64,000 nucleotides of DNA. It comes from Symbiodinium natans (Eukaryota > Sar > Dinophyceae > Suessiales > Symbiodiniaceae). Position 1 is the first letter of the stretch. Each line of letters opens with the position of its first letter. Of this stretch, positions 33,650-45,432 are shown piece after piece. The stretch lies in contig CAJNDS010001224.1 in assembly GCA_905221605.1 (NCBI GenBank), forward strand, positions 124,001 to 188,000, written 5' to 3'. The notes below the pieces were generated by a model, which saw only the letters and a list, made by a program, of their open reading frames with translations, did no database searches and was not told the origin of the DNA. The position numbers and the translations under genes are program-made.

Positions 33650-35580
33650 TTGAATGACGAAAGGGCTCCCTAAACCCTAGAGAGGGGACTGTTGTGATGC
33701 GGAGTTTTTTCAATGTGATGCAGTGGTTTGGACGAAGTTCATTTTGTTGCGAGTGCAAAGCAGATGTACGGATTACTGACGACGTGCTGCTGACGGCTTC
33801 TTGCGAGCAGCAGCTGGCTTCTTATGGGTCTTGGAACGGCATGCTGCAGACGGCTACTTGCGAGCAGCAGCTGGTTTCTTGTGGGCCTTGCCTCTACGTT
33901 GGCGCGCAGCAACATTCGTGCGGCGGCCAATGTGGACGGCTACATCCTTGAGGTTCTCATTGTAGAACCTGCAAGCCTCTGCTACCCAAAACTTGTGCGA
34001 ATGAGGCCTGAGCGAATTGAAGAAGAAGTTCAGGCTACGGATCCAAGCATTGAAAATTTCTGTGATGTTTGTGCGTACGTTCTGGCAGCGTCTCTTGACA
34101 GCTCCAGTCCAGTAACGTTTGGAACATGTTTGATTTAGAGCATGAAAGTCCACCACGTAGTACTTGATGTCGCTGAAGACATCGGGATAGTTTTTCTTCA
34201 CGTACTGTTCAAAGTGGCATGCGTCGTCATGCAGGAGCAAATCGACCTTCATTCCCGGGAGTGCCAGAACCTTCGCGGCTGTAGGCGCCGGTTTCGATCT
34301 TGGAGTAGACGGGAGCCGGACAGAATTTGACGAATGTGCCTTGAGAAGCCGCCATGCAGTCCTCCATGCTACACGCGCTACGCGATCGAAGTACACAGAG
34401 CCGGTACGCAACCTAATGGTACGAAGACTTGAGAAAACACTGAGTCGGCATAGACAAATGTGCTGTTGCAGATGCGCGTGTGGTTTATGTGGGGTTTGCG
34501 TGAAGAGCAGATATGAAGGCTTGTACACTCCAACAGCGTGCAAGGCAATAGCTGGCGACTTTTTTTCTTGCTTGCAACCTATTGCTCTTTCGTCGTCTTT
34601 ACGGACCCAAACTCCAAGTGGGTACCGAATAAGGAAGAAACTGACCTGCCACCCACTAAATGGCGTCCCACTTTGAGCGTGCCTCGTTGATGGCATTCAG
34701 AAGCTCAGTTGCCACTTTGACGCGCTTCTGACTCGGGCCGTTGTCAGCCAAACCCACGAGGCCAACCGCTGAATTCCACACGTCCGTCCACTCTGCTTCC
34801 CATTTGTTGATCTCCTCGAAGGTGCGCTTGGGCAGGGGCGGTGACGACTTTGACGGCGAACAGGGCGAGGAATCCGAAGAGGAATCAGAAGAAGAATTCC
34901 AGGCTTCATCCGAGGACTTCTTTTCCAGAGTGATGTTGGCCTTTTTGTTCGGGATGTGTGGTCATCAGAAGAAGAATCCGAGGAGTCATCCGAGGACTTG
35001 TTGTCCAAAGCGATGTTGGCCTTCTTGTTCGGGATGTATATGGTCCTTCTCGTAGGCGGATGGGGTGCTGTCTACGACGGTTGGCGCGCCATTCTTGATA
35101 GCTGGGGCATGGTGCTTTCATTCTGGTCCTTCTTATCCTCGATGGCCTGGGGCTTTCCGTCGGGCTTCTTAGCCTGGGGCTTTCGGGACCGTGAAGACCG
35201 CGTGAGCATGGCAATCAACTTTTCTCGGCCTCTGGGTTCCACGCCCCATACACACCCGTGGGCTGGAGGTATGTCTTGACTTGCGCATGCGCTATTTGTG
35301 ATGCCAACGTCCGAGCGCTCAAAGGCATCCTGGAGGGATGAGGTGTAATGGTGCCACTGCGGATTTGAGCCATGATGTGATCACGTAGATCTCTTTTCCC
35401 ACTGTGATCCTGTATGTCTTCCTTGGCATCGCATGGAAAGGAGGCATTGTGTGAGGATGCCGTGGATGTAGTCGATGGAACCAAGGTGAGATGAGCCCGG
35501 CCCTGCTCAAAGCTGACGAAGCCCTGGACAGCAAGAGGCCGAGAAGACATGGCTTTGAATTGATATCGTTTTGACAGCTA
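33650..35580 (-). mobile_element. Degenerate KDZ-like transposon copy
   Basis: Nearly 2 kb without telomere-like arrays or introners, unlike everything around it. The minus strand carries coding blocks whose frame changes at about 35220, 35080 and 34930: a Ser/Thr-rich block, a Lys/Gln-rich block, two tandem acidic Ser/Asp blocks (about 80-bp duplication), then NKWEAEWTDVWNSAVGL. The transposase-like part follows at 33854-34696. The shifts look like single-base losses in an ageing copy. Terminal repeats were not found. Ends with a tandem of about 60 bp coding for Lys/Ala-rich sequence at 33780-33890. Confidence 0.55.
33854..34696 (-). pseudogene. KDZ-like (DDE) transposase fragment
   Basis: 280-codon frame. 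The C-terminal half has LLLHDDACHFEQYVKK, then YYVVDFHALNQTCSKRYW, then NITEIFNAWIRSLNFFFNSL. The order DDACH..., VDxFHxxNxxC and NxxxExxN resembles the catalytic core of KDZ (Kyakuja-Dileera-Zisupton) transposases, giving a plausible D, D, E triad. This is from memory of the family pattern, not a search. The N-terminal part of the frame is unconvincing and the upstream blocks are frameshifted, so the copy is probably inactive. Confidence 0.5.
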
Positions 35581-35897
35581 CGGCTGCTACGCTTGAGGCA
35601 CAGCAGGGGGGGGGGGGGGAGGGGGGGGACTCCTGCCAAGATGGGCCAACTTCCAAGGACCCCCCCCCCTCCAAACTCATGAACATGTCACTCTTTGAAA
35701 ACATCATCTCAATGTGCCAAACATCATGGTCAAGGTCAAGATCCCCACTTACGAATGGACTGTTGTGAGGCCATAAGTTTAAAGTTGTAAGCGTTTACTA
35801 ACCCCTAAACCTTATTAAATGACTGAAAACTACCCAACAACTCCGCCTCACAGCAGTCCTTTCTGAAACCCTAAACCCTAAACCCTAAACCCTACAC

Positions 35898-36003
35898 CCT
35901 TTGCTATGGTGTGGAGTGATGTGTGTTCTTTCGTCAAGGGAGGAGCTCCCGCAAAATTCACCAGGACATTCGACTTTGCACTTCCAACCGACCCGCCCGA
36001 CGG
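35898..36003 (-). CDS. Putative exon
   Basis: 106 nt, phase 0 to 1, acceptor CCCTAAG, donor AGG|GTGTAGG. Contains KSNVLVNFAGAPPLTKEHTS. A further frame (VGFAPNYPQALPDSHRW) lies at about 36030-36080. Confidence 0.6.
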
Positions 36004-36596
36004 CTTAGGGTTTAGGGTTTAGGGTTTCAAACCCATCGATGCGAATCAGGCAGGGCCTGCGGATAATTCGGCGCAAACCCGACCTGGCATCGGGAAAGCC
36101 AGGGATGGCACATGTCAGTGGAAGCCAAAGCCCTTAAACCTAAATCCTAAGCCCTAAACCCTAACCCCTAGATAAAACAAACAGCCCCCAATGGACAAAA
36201 CCGAGGCCTCATATGAACCATGGATTATGCTACTGTTTCTTGGTGAGTGTATATTTACGGTTTAGGGTTTAGGGTTGTTCCTTGTTTTTGGTGGGTGTTT
36301 ATCTGGTGTCGTACTGGGGATACAAGGAATATAAACCCTACTTCGTATGAGGCTGAAGAAAGAACAAGTCAAGCCCCACCAAAAAAACTATAGTCTTTGG
36401 CCATGAAAACCTTTCAGTTCGCCGCCAAGTGTGTTAGGGACCGAAGCCGGATGCTGTTGGTGACCCTAAACCCTAAACCCTAAACCCTGAACCCTGAACC
36501 CTAAACCCGAAACCCTAAACCCTAAACCCTATACCCTAAACCCTAGACCCTAAACCCTAGACCCTAAACTAAACCCTAAACCCTAAACCCTAAACG

Positions 36597-36688
36597 TGTT
36601 AGTTTGCGGCCAGGCCTGCCTAGGTTTCGGGCTTGGCGTTTCTGCTTCCTGAACCGAGGATACTTCCGCTGGTTCTTGTTGTACCCAG
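36597..36688 (-). CDS. Putative exon, strongly basic
   Basis: Frame YNKNQRKYPRFRKQKRQARN then LGRPGRKL. Looks like a nucleic-acid-binding or nuclear-localisation stretch. Boundaries approximate. Confidence 0.5.
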
Positions 36689-36721
36689 GGTTTTTCCCAA
36701 CATATCAGGCTCCTTCAACTT

Positions 36722-36831
36722 AAGCGAATTCTAAGGCATGTTCCCGAAACAAGGGGCGTTGGAATCTCTGTGTAGAAGGGAAGCGCGAGGCTTCGACAAA
36801 ATGCTGCAGGGCATGGTTTGTCTAGAACGCG
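36722..36831 (-). CDS. Putative exon
   Basis: Acceptor GTCTAAG. Contains DKPCPAAFCRSLALPFYTEI, then PTPLVSGTCLRIRLS. Runs to TGA; donor unresolved. Confidence 0.6.
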
Positions 36832-36932
36832 CTTAGACTCTCTAAACTTCGCATAAGGCCAGAAATCCCAGTAATACCTCAGGGCTTAGGGTTTAGGGTT
36901 AAGGGTTAAGGGTTCAGGGCTTAGGGCCTCAC

Positions 36933-37032
36933 ATTGCCACGAAACAGTCCATGCCTCGACGTAGAGGTCGAGGACTTCGAACTCGCTTGGCTGCAACGCG
37001 TACATGCCAGCGACGACCGTCTTTATAACTTC
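36933..37032 (-). CDS. Putative exon
   Basis: 100 nt, acceptor ACGGAG, donor AAT|GTGAGG. Contains MYALQPSEFEVLDLYVEAWT. Strongly protein-like. Confidence 0.65.
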
Positions 37033-37045
37033 CTCCGTTTGGTGG

Positions 37046-37150
37046 TTTCCGAAAATAGGGGGTCCCCTTTTTGGGAACCCTAAACCCTAAACCCTAAATC
37101 CTAAACCCGACTATTAAAAAGGGCACCCTTCTTTTGGGCAGTGTCCAAGC
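37046..37150. mobile_element. Family H element interrupted by a CCCTAAA array
   Basis: GGTTTCCGAAAATAGGGGGT at the left, array 37076-37110, then AAAAAGGGCACCCTT. Relatives at 50997-51035 and 57117-57340. Confidence 0.5.
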
Positions 37151-37916
37151 AGCTGTTGGAAAACAGGGTGCTCTAAACCCTAAACTCTACAATGCAAACC
37201 CCCGGTTTAGGGTTTAGGGTTTAGGGTTTAGGGTTTCGTTTTACCACAGCCTTCTTGTTTAAGTGGTGCGATAAGGGCACCCAAGCCCACTAAAACGGAA
37301 TGAGGGTCTTTATCGGGTCCTACAAGTAAGGGCCCCCCCCTTACTTGAGATGCCGGAGTTCTTCGCGACTCATATAAGAGTCGCAAACATGAACTCCTTG
37401 TCTCGTTATGAACGGGATACTGATAACCTGACCAACTGAAGGGAGGTGCTTGATACATCCTCTGCAAGCAGGGGGGCCTCATAGTCCTGAGAAGGGTATA
37501 AGGTCCCTACATTGGGCATTTGCTACTTGGATTTGAGGGCCCTACCTATCCCAAACCCGGACCCTAAACACCTGTGTCCCTACTATATTAGGGTTAGGGT
37601 TTAGGGCTGGGAGTCCCAAAAACCCAAACCCGAACCCCACACTGCCCATTACCCTGATCCAGTTGTGGGGGGGGGGCAAGGGCTTGGATTCTCAGGGGGC
37701 CTCCCGAAGTTGATTCATGCTCTTGCAAAGCGGATCTACCCAGTAGCTTGGTGGTGGGGTTTAGGGTTTAGGGTTTAGGGTTTAGGGTTTGGGGTTTAGG
37801 GTTTTAGGGTGAGGCTTTGGCTGGTACTGGAGTTTTCATGACAACAGCTTTAACTCCAAGAGCCTTTCCGGAAAGCTGGTCTGATTATGGAGTGGCTTTC
37901 GTGTGCGCTTGATACC

Positions 37917-38150
37917 TAAACCCCAAACCCCAAACCCCAAACCCCAAACCCCAAACCCCAAACCCCAAACCCCAAACCCCAAACTCCAAACCCCAAACCC
38001 CAAACCCCAAACCCCAAACGCCAAACCCCAAACCCCAAACCCCAAACCCCAAACCCTAAACCCTAAACCCTAAACCCTAAACCCTAAACCCTAAACCCTA
38101 AACCCTAAACCCTAAACCCTAACCCTAAACCCTAAACCCTAAACCCTATG
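37917..38150. repeat. CCCCAAA block passing into CCCTAAA block
   Basis: About 19 units of the variant CCCCAAA (TTTGGGG), then at 38053 a switch to about 13 CCCTAAA units. Separate homogeneous blocks, not a mixture. Confidence 0.85.
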
Positions 38151-38305
38151 CCCAGGCTGTCTGTGGAAACAGAAATCCCTCAACCCTACACCACTTAACT
38201 TAAGGGACATAAGGAGGGTTCCCTGGAAGGGACCCTTAAGCTCATTTAGGGTTTAGGGTTTGGGGTTTAGGGTTTAGGGTTTAGGGTTTCATTCCCCTAT
38301 ATATC

Positions 38306-38405
38306 CCTTAGTTGTCCAGTAACATAGGGGAACTAAAGGTTAACCTCTGGGATTTTAGAGGGATTAGAATACCCCAAAAAGGTTAAAGGTTATCGACTCT
38401 ACTAC
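38306..38405. mobile_element. Family J element
   Basis: Same blocks as 58858-58960: GTTGTCCAGTAACATAGGGG, AACTAAAGGTTAACC, CCCCAAAAAGGTTAAAGG, CTCTACTACTA. Confidence 0.6.
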
Positions 38406-39086
38406 TATATGTCCCCTATGTCTACCTTATGTAGTCCTTACAAAACTAAGTAGCTCCTAACTACATTACCCCTACAGTTCGTTGTAAGGGTCCCTCCTCT
38501 AGTCCCTTCCTTCATTAACCCCGACCACCGAGTCAACCCATGCAATCCCAGGGTTTGAGTTGAGGGTTTACGGCCAAACCCTCACGCTCTGCTCGATGGA
38601 GCAATGGACAGTGCATTCATTGTGCGTGCGGGTGGGCGTTTCGTGGTTGTATGTTGCACACAAACAAATACATCCCTTATGCGAACCCCAAAACACATAC
38701 ATGTGTACATCTTTAAATAAATAAATAAATATAAACAAAAAATAAATCAATATATATATATATATATGCCATATATATATATATATATGTATACGTCGGC
38801 GTGTATGTAACGTCGGGTTGAGGGTCATCCTTTGCATGTTCTGGCAATCCCTGGTATTCCCAAGCACCGAGCCCAAAAGAAACAGAAACGTGAAAATCTC
38901 CCAGAAGCCTAAACCCTAAACCCTAGGCCCGAACCCTAAACCCTAACCCGAAACCCTAAACCCTAAACCCTACCCCTAAACCCTAAACCCTGAACCCTAA
39001 ACCCTAAACATGCATTCCACACCTCGACTCAGGGAGCCTCTGCACCCCCCGCTGCGTAAAAGAGCCATGCAACTACAAATGATGTA

Positions 39087-39230
39087 GGGTTCAGGGTTTA
39101 GGGTTTAGGGTTTAGGTTTAGGGTTTAGGGTTTAGGGTTTAGGGTTTAGGGTTTAGGGTTTAGGGTTTAGGGTTTAGGGTTTAGGGTTTAGGGTTTAGGG
39201 TTTAGGGTTTAGGGTTTAGGGTTTAGGGTT
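39087..39230. repeat. Interstitial telomere-like array (TTTAGGG)
   Basis: About 20 units with one short unit; among the longest arrays. Confidence 0.9.
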
Positions 39231-40909
39231 ACTGTTGGTAGCAGGGAATGAGGGAATTGTGTGCCCTGTATATACCCTTTAAGGGCTAAGGGATTCTCTA
39301 TTTGTTTAGTACTTATTTATGTATATGAAGTAGTATAAACACTTACCAGTAAAAGAAATATAAGCCCTGCTTCATAATATGGGGGTCCTGGGTCCTTACT
39401 TCTCAATTACGGTGCTACATATTTTACAATGAAAGTGAGATATTGGGATCCGTAAGTACCCTAAATCAAGCCCCCTAAACCCTAAACCCGGAAGGTCTCC
39501 TCCCTGAGCCCTAAACCCTAAACCCTAAACCCCAAACCCCAAAGCCTAAACCCTAAACCCTAAACCCTAAACCCAGGCAGGGCGCTTGGAAGCCGGTATT
39601 GTTGAGGAGCACCTCACTTCAGACACATGGGTTTAGTATTTAGGGCGTAGGGTTTAGGATTTAGGGTTTAGGGTTTCTGAGGCTGATCTGTATTTGGGTA
39701 GTCGGTTTAGGAGTTTAGGGTTTAGGGTTTAGGGATCACAATACCTGTTCCCAAAATGACTTGAGGGCTCAGGGCAGTCGATCAACATGCCTGTTCCCAA
39801 AACGACCTCCCTTGCAGACTCATGGAAACCCAAACTCATGGGAACCATAGCTCCTTTCCCAGAAAACCCCTTAGATCAACCCCCCCCCGTACTTGGAAGC
39901 TATGTCCCCTAGACAATAGACCCTAGACCCTAGACCCTAAACCCTAAACCCTAAACCCTAACCCTATTAGAATCCCCATAACCTAACTTACTTACCCTGA
40001 GAGCCCAAACCCCTCTATTAAGGAATACGCCTTAAATCATCCTAAAGATCCCTATACTGCCTAAGGTATCTTCCTCAACCCTCAACCCTAGACCCTACAT
40101 CCATAACTAAGAGATCTAGTTTGAGGTAACCCTGAACCCTAAACCCCAAACCCTAAACCCCAAACCCTAAAAGGGGCTTCTGGGGCACCCAAAGGGTGCC
40201 TTTTCTAAGTCGAAAGGGCATCCACGTATGGGCACCGTGAACTCTCTAAGGACTTTACTAGACCAAGCCCAACACCAGGGTTTAGGGTTTAGGGTTTAGG
40301 GTTAGGGTTTAGGGTTTACGAGTATGTGGGAGCTAGGGATTTCAGAAGGGTTTAAGGGTTTGGGGTTTAGGGTTAGTTTAGCAAGAAATCGTGGGAGTGA
40401 AGGGTCAGAGTAGGTTTTTTTTCGCGTTTGCTCGGGCTTAACAGTTTGGGACATCCTGCAGCCAGTCGGAGGAGCGAAGACGTAGAATAAGTAGTGCTTT
40501 GAAACATCTTTGAGGTCTACTATTGGGGACTACATGAGGGATGAAGGGACATGCTGACCCACCGTGCATATTTAGCTAGTTCATGGTTTGGATAGTACTA
40601 AAAAATTAGATTTCCATTCCTTATTACCAACCACATGCAAAACTTATTAAGGACAAACGGAAGTCATACTGTATGGGTTGAGAGTACCTGCTGCTCAATG
40701 ACACTAATCATTTTGGACGATCTGGGAAGTCTAGGAAAAACCCCCTCCTTTGGGGTTTAGGGTTTAGGGTTGAACCTTTAGCGAAGACCTGGATGCACTG
40801 CAATCAAGCGTGCTGTGGGGTCAACACATCTACTCTGCCAATAGGGGCTTGTGGAGCATGACTCTGTTGATCCCTTCTAGTACCTGCCAGGCACCAAGGC
40901 CGCCGGAAG

Positions 40910-41124
40910 ACTTCAAGTCGTGAGAATGGCTGTTGCGAAGGGCTTCTTTGTGCCCAGGCTAAAGCCGGCGTGAGTTATGCTAGGATGCTATGGTGCATGC
41001 TTCCCCTGTCTTCGCTCTGCTGGTGAGGCCGAACGCCCTGGCCTCAAGAACCCCCGCAGCGAGACCAACCTCCACCTACCCAACCCTGACAAGAGAGAGC
41101 CTGCTTCAGACTCAGCGCCCACGG
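40910..41124 (-). CDS. Cluster of exon-like frames
   Basis: Three open minus-strand pieces: ALSLKQALSCQ (about 41115-41085), ARAFGLTSRAKTGEACTIA (about 41050-40990) and SLGTKKPFATAILTT (about 40965-40920). The last is followed by VFRRPWCLA with donor CAG|GTACTAG. Boundaries unresolved. Confidence 0.4.
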
Positions 41125-41813
41125 TTAAGGGTTTAAGGTTTAGGGTGAAAGCCCTAACACCCAGACCCCAAACCCTAAATGAATTGGAGGCTCATGTGTA
41201 CTTGTAAGTGGGGATACAAGTACCCTACATAGGGTCCTACGTCTAGTTATCATGCTTATATCCCTACGTATAACTCCCCAAAACGAACCTCCAAGTATCA
41301 ACCCCCCCCCCCCCAACTCGCAGTCGGAAGCCCTAAACCCTAAACCCTAAACGCCAAGGGGCAGTGTCCGGATTTGTCACGTTCATGCTGATCTTCCCCT
41401 TCATCCTCACTGAGGGTTTTGGGTTTTCTTTAGGTGTTTATTGGGGTTGAAGAGTTTTGGGCATTAGGCTTTGGGCTTCTGGCTTTTGGCTTAGGTTATG
41501 GAGGTTATGGAGGTTATGGAGGTTATGGAGGTTATGGGTTGAGGGTTTAGGGTCGGGAATACCTAGACCCCAAGTACCCTTTAAGATGCCCCCAGAAAAA
41601 CCCATTAAGGTACACTTAGGCCCTTGTTAACTGGGGTGAAGGTGGCACTCAGGGCTTTGGTTCGAGGTGGTTTACGTGCCGATGCTTCCTCTCCTTCTTG
41701 AGGCATTTCGCCACCAGACTATTCTTGACCCCTAAACCCCAGACCGCAACACCATACCTCTATTTCCTGACCCTAAACCCTAAACCCTAAACCCTTAAAC
41801 CCTAAACCCTAAC

Positions 41814-41886
41814 CGCTAGTTTCTGGAGCACTTCGCCAAGTATCTCCAGGCAGTCGAGGGAGTCGGCGGGGCAGATGTCTGTAATC
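41814..41886 (-). CDS. Putative exon
   Basis: 73 nt, phase 2 to 0, acceptor CACTGAG, donor GCG|GTTAGGG (array variant). Encodes PADSLDCLEILGEVLQKLA. The opposite strand is also open, but this frame has both splice sites. Confidence 0.6.
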
Positions 41887-41999
41887 CTCAGTGCTCCGAG
41901 CTAAACTGGGCTCAAATGTGGGGGGGTGGGCATGAAGGGTGGGGGGGGGGGGGGGGGGATGGGGGCATATAATGACTCTACCCTAAACCCTAGACTATG

Positions 42000-44000
42000 A
42001 ATTTACTGGCAAGGGGGGGAGGGGTGTCTCCTTGCAGGATTCAGGATTGAGACGAGTGCTTGAGCCCAGGCTTCTCAAACATGTTGGGCCGTTCTTGGTG
42101 TGGATTTAGGTGGTAGGCAAGCTGGCCCTAGCCCTAAACCCTTTTGAACCTAGCCCTCAGCCCTAAACCCTCAACCCTAAGCCCTAAATCCTGAACCCTG
42201 CGAGCTTTCGAGTTCGATGGTTAAGGGAATGTGGGGCTGTACAGTAGCGTATACAGATCCCTATATACTCCCTTAAACGGTATATATATACACACATATA
42301 ATATACATAAATTTAAATATCAATATAAATATACAAATATATATAAATATGTAGGCCCCAATTCCCTCATGGCCTACTAAGAAACAACCCAATTAACGCT
42401 ACACCCCCTTCCCCATGCTGTGTGTTTCCGAGGCTTTGGGGATGTAGGGTTCAGCGAACTGAACTGTAAAGGCTTCGGCTTATTTCAGAGGGCTTGGAGG
42501 GCATTTTTCTTTTCAGCCGACTGTACAGGCTTCAGGGTTGAAACCATATTTCAGAGGGCTTGGAGGGTTTTTGTTCCTTTCCTGTTAGCCGTTGTACCTA
42601 AATCCCAAACCCTGAACTGTTCTTGTACTTTCGGGTCTGAAAGTCCGGACGCTTTTTTCGGCTGACCAGCGGCATACAGTTGATCCTCGGGTGGGGCGCG
42701 CCAACTTGATACCTGGCTTCAGGTCCGTTTTCTCGAGGGTTTATGGTTTAGGGGTATAGTTTTGGGGGGGGGGTGGAGGAGACGTTCACTCCAGCTGCGG
42801 TTTAGGGTTTAACTAGGGTTTGTACAAGAAGCCAGTTGAAGCAACAGCTATAAGCTCCAACTATGTAAACCCTAAACCCTAGTCTCCGCGGTCCCGCAAC
42901 TGTCACAGGGAAACCCCTTGAAGGCTGAACCCTGAAACAACACAACATACTGGGGCGCTCTTACTCTGCGTGAGTACTCTGCGTGTAAAGAGACATTGTT
43001 GGGAATTCCCCCCCCCCCCCCCCCCCCCCGCAGAAAAAGGTGGGAATGTCCTAAGGGTTTAGGGTCTAGGGTTCGGGGTTTGGGGAATACGAGTAGAACT
43101 TCAAAACTCGTTACACATAATCCCCAGTGACATTGACAGGATTAGGGGCTTCCCTTTCGAACCAACAGGGGACGCAGAAGGGCGAGGTCTTCTCATCTTA
43201 CCTACACGTAGCGGCCCCCTTGCTAGACTGACTTTAGCTAGGGGAGTTACTAACCTACATAATCAGACTTACAACACAACCTCGCCCTTCTAACCCTACT
43301 TACAAAGAGGCCCCCCCGCTCCCCTACTTGTACATGTAGGGTTTCGGGTTTATAAGGCTTTGAACCCAAACCCTAAACCCTTAGTCAAAGAATAGGGTTT
43401 AAACCCTAAACCCTAAACCCTAAACCCTAAACCCTAAACCCTAAACCCTAACCCATGTAGGGCTTAGGGCCCAGGAGACCTCCACACTTCGCACTCGTCC
43501 ACTGGTGTGGATTGGCAGGCCTGGCGCTGGTCTGGGGTCGAGGGTTTAGGGTCGAGGGTTTAGGGTTTAGGGTTTGGGGTTTGGGGTTTAGGGTTTAGGG
43601 TTTAGGGTTTAGGGTTTAGGGTTAGAATCCCTTAAAGGGTATATATAGGGCCTTCATTCCCTGATTCCCTACTAAGAACAAGGGGTTTAGGGTTCAGGCT
43701 GGTAGGAATGTCTACTCCTTAGCCCTTTTCAATCCCCTTCAAAGCCTACACGTACCTTATACATATATATATATATGTATACATATACATATACATATAC
43801 CTATACATATACATATACACACCATGTATATTATAAAGAATATTCAGACCCTACACGCACGCGCCCTGCAAAATCTTACAAGTTGCCCAAGCCTGTTGCG
43901 ATTGAGGGGGAAGCAAGCGTTCAAACCGAAGCAGCCGATGCCTTTGTGGCCTTGCCGTTCTCAGACTAATCCTCAAAAAAACACAGGAACCAGGGCCAAC
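42000..44000. other. Repeat-rich stretch with weak exon candidates
   Basis: AT-rich tract (42280-42350), a ~65-bp imperfect duplication with TTTCAGAGGGCTTGGAGGG (42483 and 42550), a family N copy, arrays. At 43870-43970 both strands are open. Confidence 0.4.
43205..43330. mobile_element. Family N element, opposite orientation
   Basis: GGCCCCCTTGCTAG...ACCTACATAATCAGACTTACAAC...GAGGCCCCCC; reverse of 25661-25780. Confidence 0.55.
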
Positions 44001-44084
44001 TCTGGGTCCTAGTTACCCTTAAGACAAGGAGAATCAGGGCCTACTCAGGCTTAGGGTTTAGGGTTTAGGCTTTAGGGTCCTGTT

Positions 44085-44213
44085 TTAGGCTCGTGCCGTT
44101 GTTTTGGGAGTATGGGGATCGGTGAGTGCAGGAAGTTCAGGGATTGGGGCTGTGGGCTTGGGGATCTCGGATGTTTTGCACTTTGTTGCAGCCGGACTGA
44201 GGGCGTCGACGGC
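44085..44213 (-). CDS. Putative exon, proline-rich
   Basis: Frame SPAATKCKTSEIPKPTAPIP, then PELPALTDPHTPKT. Likely disordered linker. Boundaries approximate. Confidence 0.5.
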   Translation of the reverse strand, partial: AVDALSPAATKCKTSEIPKPTAPIPELPALTDPHTPKTTARA

Positions 44214-44271
44214 ATTATTTGCCCTAAGACCCTAAAGCCTGACCCTGTTTAGGGTTTAGGGGGCCCTAGAC

Positions 44272-44368
44272 CGACATCGGCGGCGCGCCCGGCCTGGTAA
44301 AACAAGTGTCCCGGAGGCTGCACCTCGTACTGCTCGCACTTGATAGAGCGCCAGCTCCATACGCAGGC
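44272..44368 (-). CDS. Putative exon
   Basis: Acceptor ATGAAG, donor GTCG|GTCTAGG. Contains KCEQYEVQPPGHLFYQAGRA. Confidence 0.6.
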
Positions 44369-44486
44369 CTTCATTGCCAACCCCAAACCGCGACCCTGAA
44401 CCCAAAACCCTACACCCTACACCCTAAACCCTAAACCTCTCAAAGTCCTTTCACGATTTGTCCTGAACCCTTCACCCTCAACCCGG

Positions 44487-44568
44487 CTTTCGGGTTTGTG
44501 GCCACCTTTGGCTTCGAGCTTGCTCAGGTGACAAGCCCCAAGTCGCAAGACTCAAAGCCCTCGCCCTC
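44487..44568 (-). CDS. Putative exon
   Basis: Frame SLATWGLSPEQARSQRWPQT. Donor CCGG|GTTGAGG at an array edge. The 5' end is approximate. Confidence 0.5.
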
Positions 44569-44882
44569 ACGTTAAAGCCAAGTGAACATTGCAGGGCTTA
44601 GGGTTTAGGGTTCAGGGTTTAGAGTTTAGGGTTTAGGGTTTGAGGGTTCAGGGTTTACGGGGGTTTAGGGTTTAGGGTTGCAGCGCCTGATATTGCCAAC
44701 TCATGCAACCTACAATCGCGGTCAAGTGGCGCAGCAAGTGCGCTCTAAGCGTGGTTGTACTTCATGTTGCTTGGGGAAGGCATCAAGGCGTGAGGACACA
44801 CGCGCACGCACACACCCTAAACCTAAACCTCTTGTAATGTAATTTCCTGGGGGAAACGCCTAAGAAACTTTCGACCATCTAC

Positions 44883-44980
44883 TTGCGCACACATTCTTGA
44901 GGATCGCTGCGGCTTGGCTGAGGCATCCCAAGCAGAACATTCAGATTGCCAAGTGTCAGGAAGAGCCCCAGGAACACTGC
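44883..44980 (-). CDS. Putative exon with a membrane-like helix
   Basis: Acceptor AACTCAG, donor CAA|GTAGATGG. Starts AVFLGLFLTLGNLNVLLGM, a likely transmembrane segment, then a polar Ser/Asp/Pro stretch. With the exon at 45163 this points to a membrane protein of unknown family. Confidence 0.65.
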
Positions 44981-45162
44981 CTGAGTTGATGTGGGACTAA
45001 GCCCCAAGTATACCTAAGACCTCAAGCTGTGTGACAACAAGGAATGTAAGTTAATCCCAAACCCGGGGATACAGAGGTCGCCTGAGCAAAGGAGCTCTTG
45101 TTGTAGACCGTAGAAGTTTCGGGGGCCTGTCTCTCTGTGTGTCTGTGTGTGTGTGTGTTTGC

Positions 45163-45304
45163 TTGTCATTTTCTCGAGTAGATGGCTCCATCTTCTTCCG
45201 CGTGCAAGATCGTGCAAGAAAGCTGACCGAAAGAAGGCTTCGGAGCTGCACTTGTCCGAGGCGTTGAAGCGGTTGCAATCTGGAAATGCGTCGCCGATTG
45301 TGAC
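45163..45304 (-). CDS. Putative exon
   Basis: Acceptor GAGCCAAG. Contains DAFPDCNRFNASDKCSSEAF then FLHDLARGRRWSHLLEKM. Much better coding character than the plus-strand reading. Precedes a hydrophobic exon at 44883. Confidence 0.65.
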
Positions 45305-45346
45305 CTTGGCTCAGGGTTTGCCGTTTAGGGTTTAGGGGTTCTAGAC

Positions 45347-45432
45347 TCCCCTTAGAACCGTAATAAAAATGATATGTTGATATACTCTTGGGTTTTATAT
45401 AAACAAAAATAAAAATTTGTTCCCAAGGGGGC
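45347..45432. repeat. Family K dispersed repeat, copy 2
   Basis: ACTCCCCTTAGAACCGTAAT...GGGTTTTATATAAACAAAAA...GTTCCCAAGGGGG. Confidence 0.6.

Larger units (their letters stand above)
37150..40740. other. Array- and repeat-rich stretch, no confident exon
   Basis: Holds arrays, the CCCCAAA block, a family J copy, an AT tract (38745-38790) and worn family A pieces (39995-40085). Short open islets exist but none has two convincing splice sites. Confidence 0.4.

Noticed and set aside
45182-45320. Plus-strand ATG frame with an apparent 10-bp duplication frameshift, first read as a pseudogene
   Set aside because: The minus strand of the same islet has a longer, uninterrupted and more protein-like frame with an acceptor.
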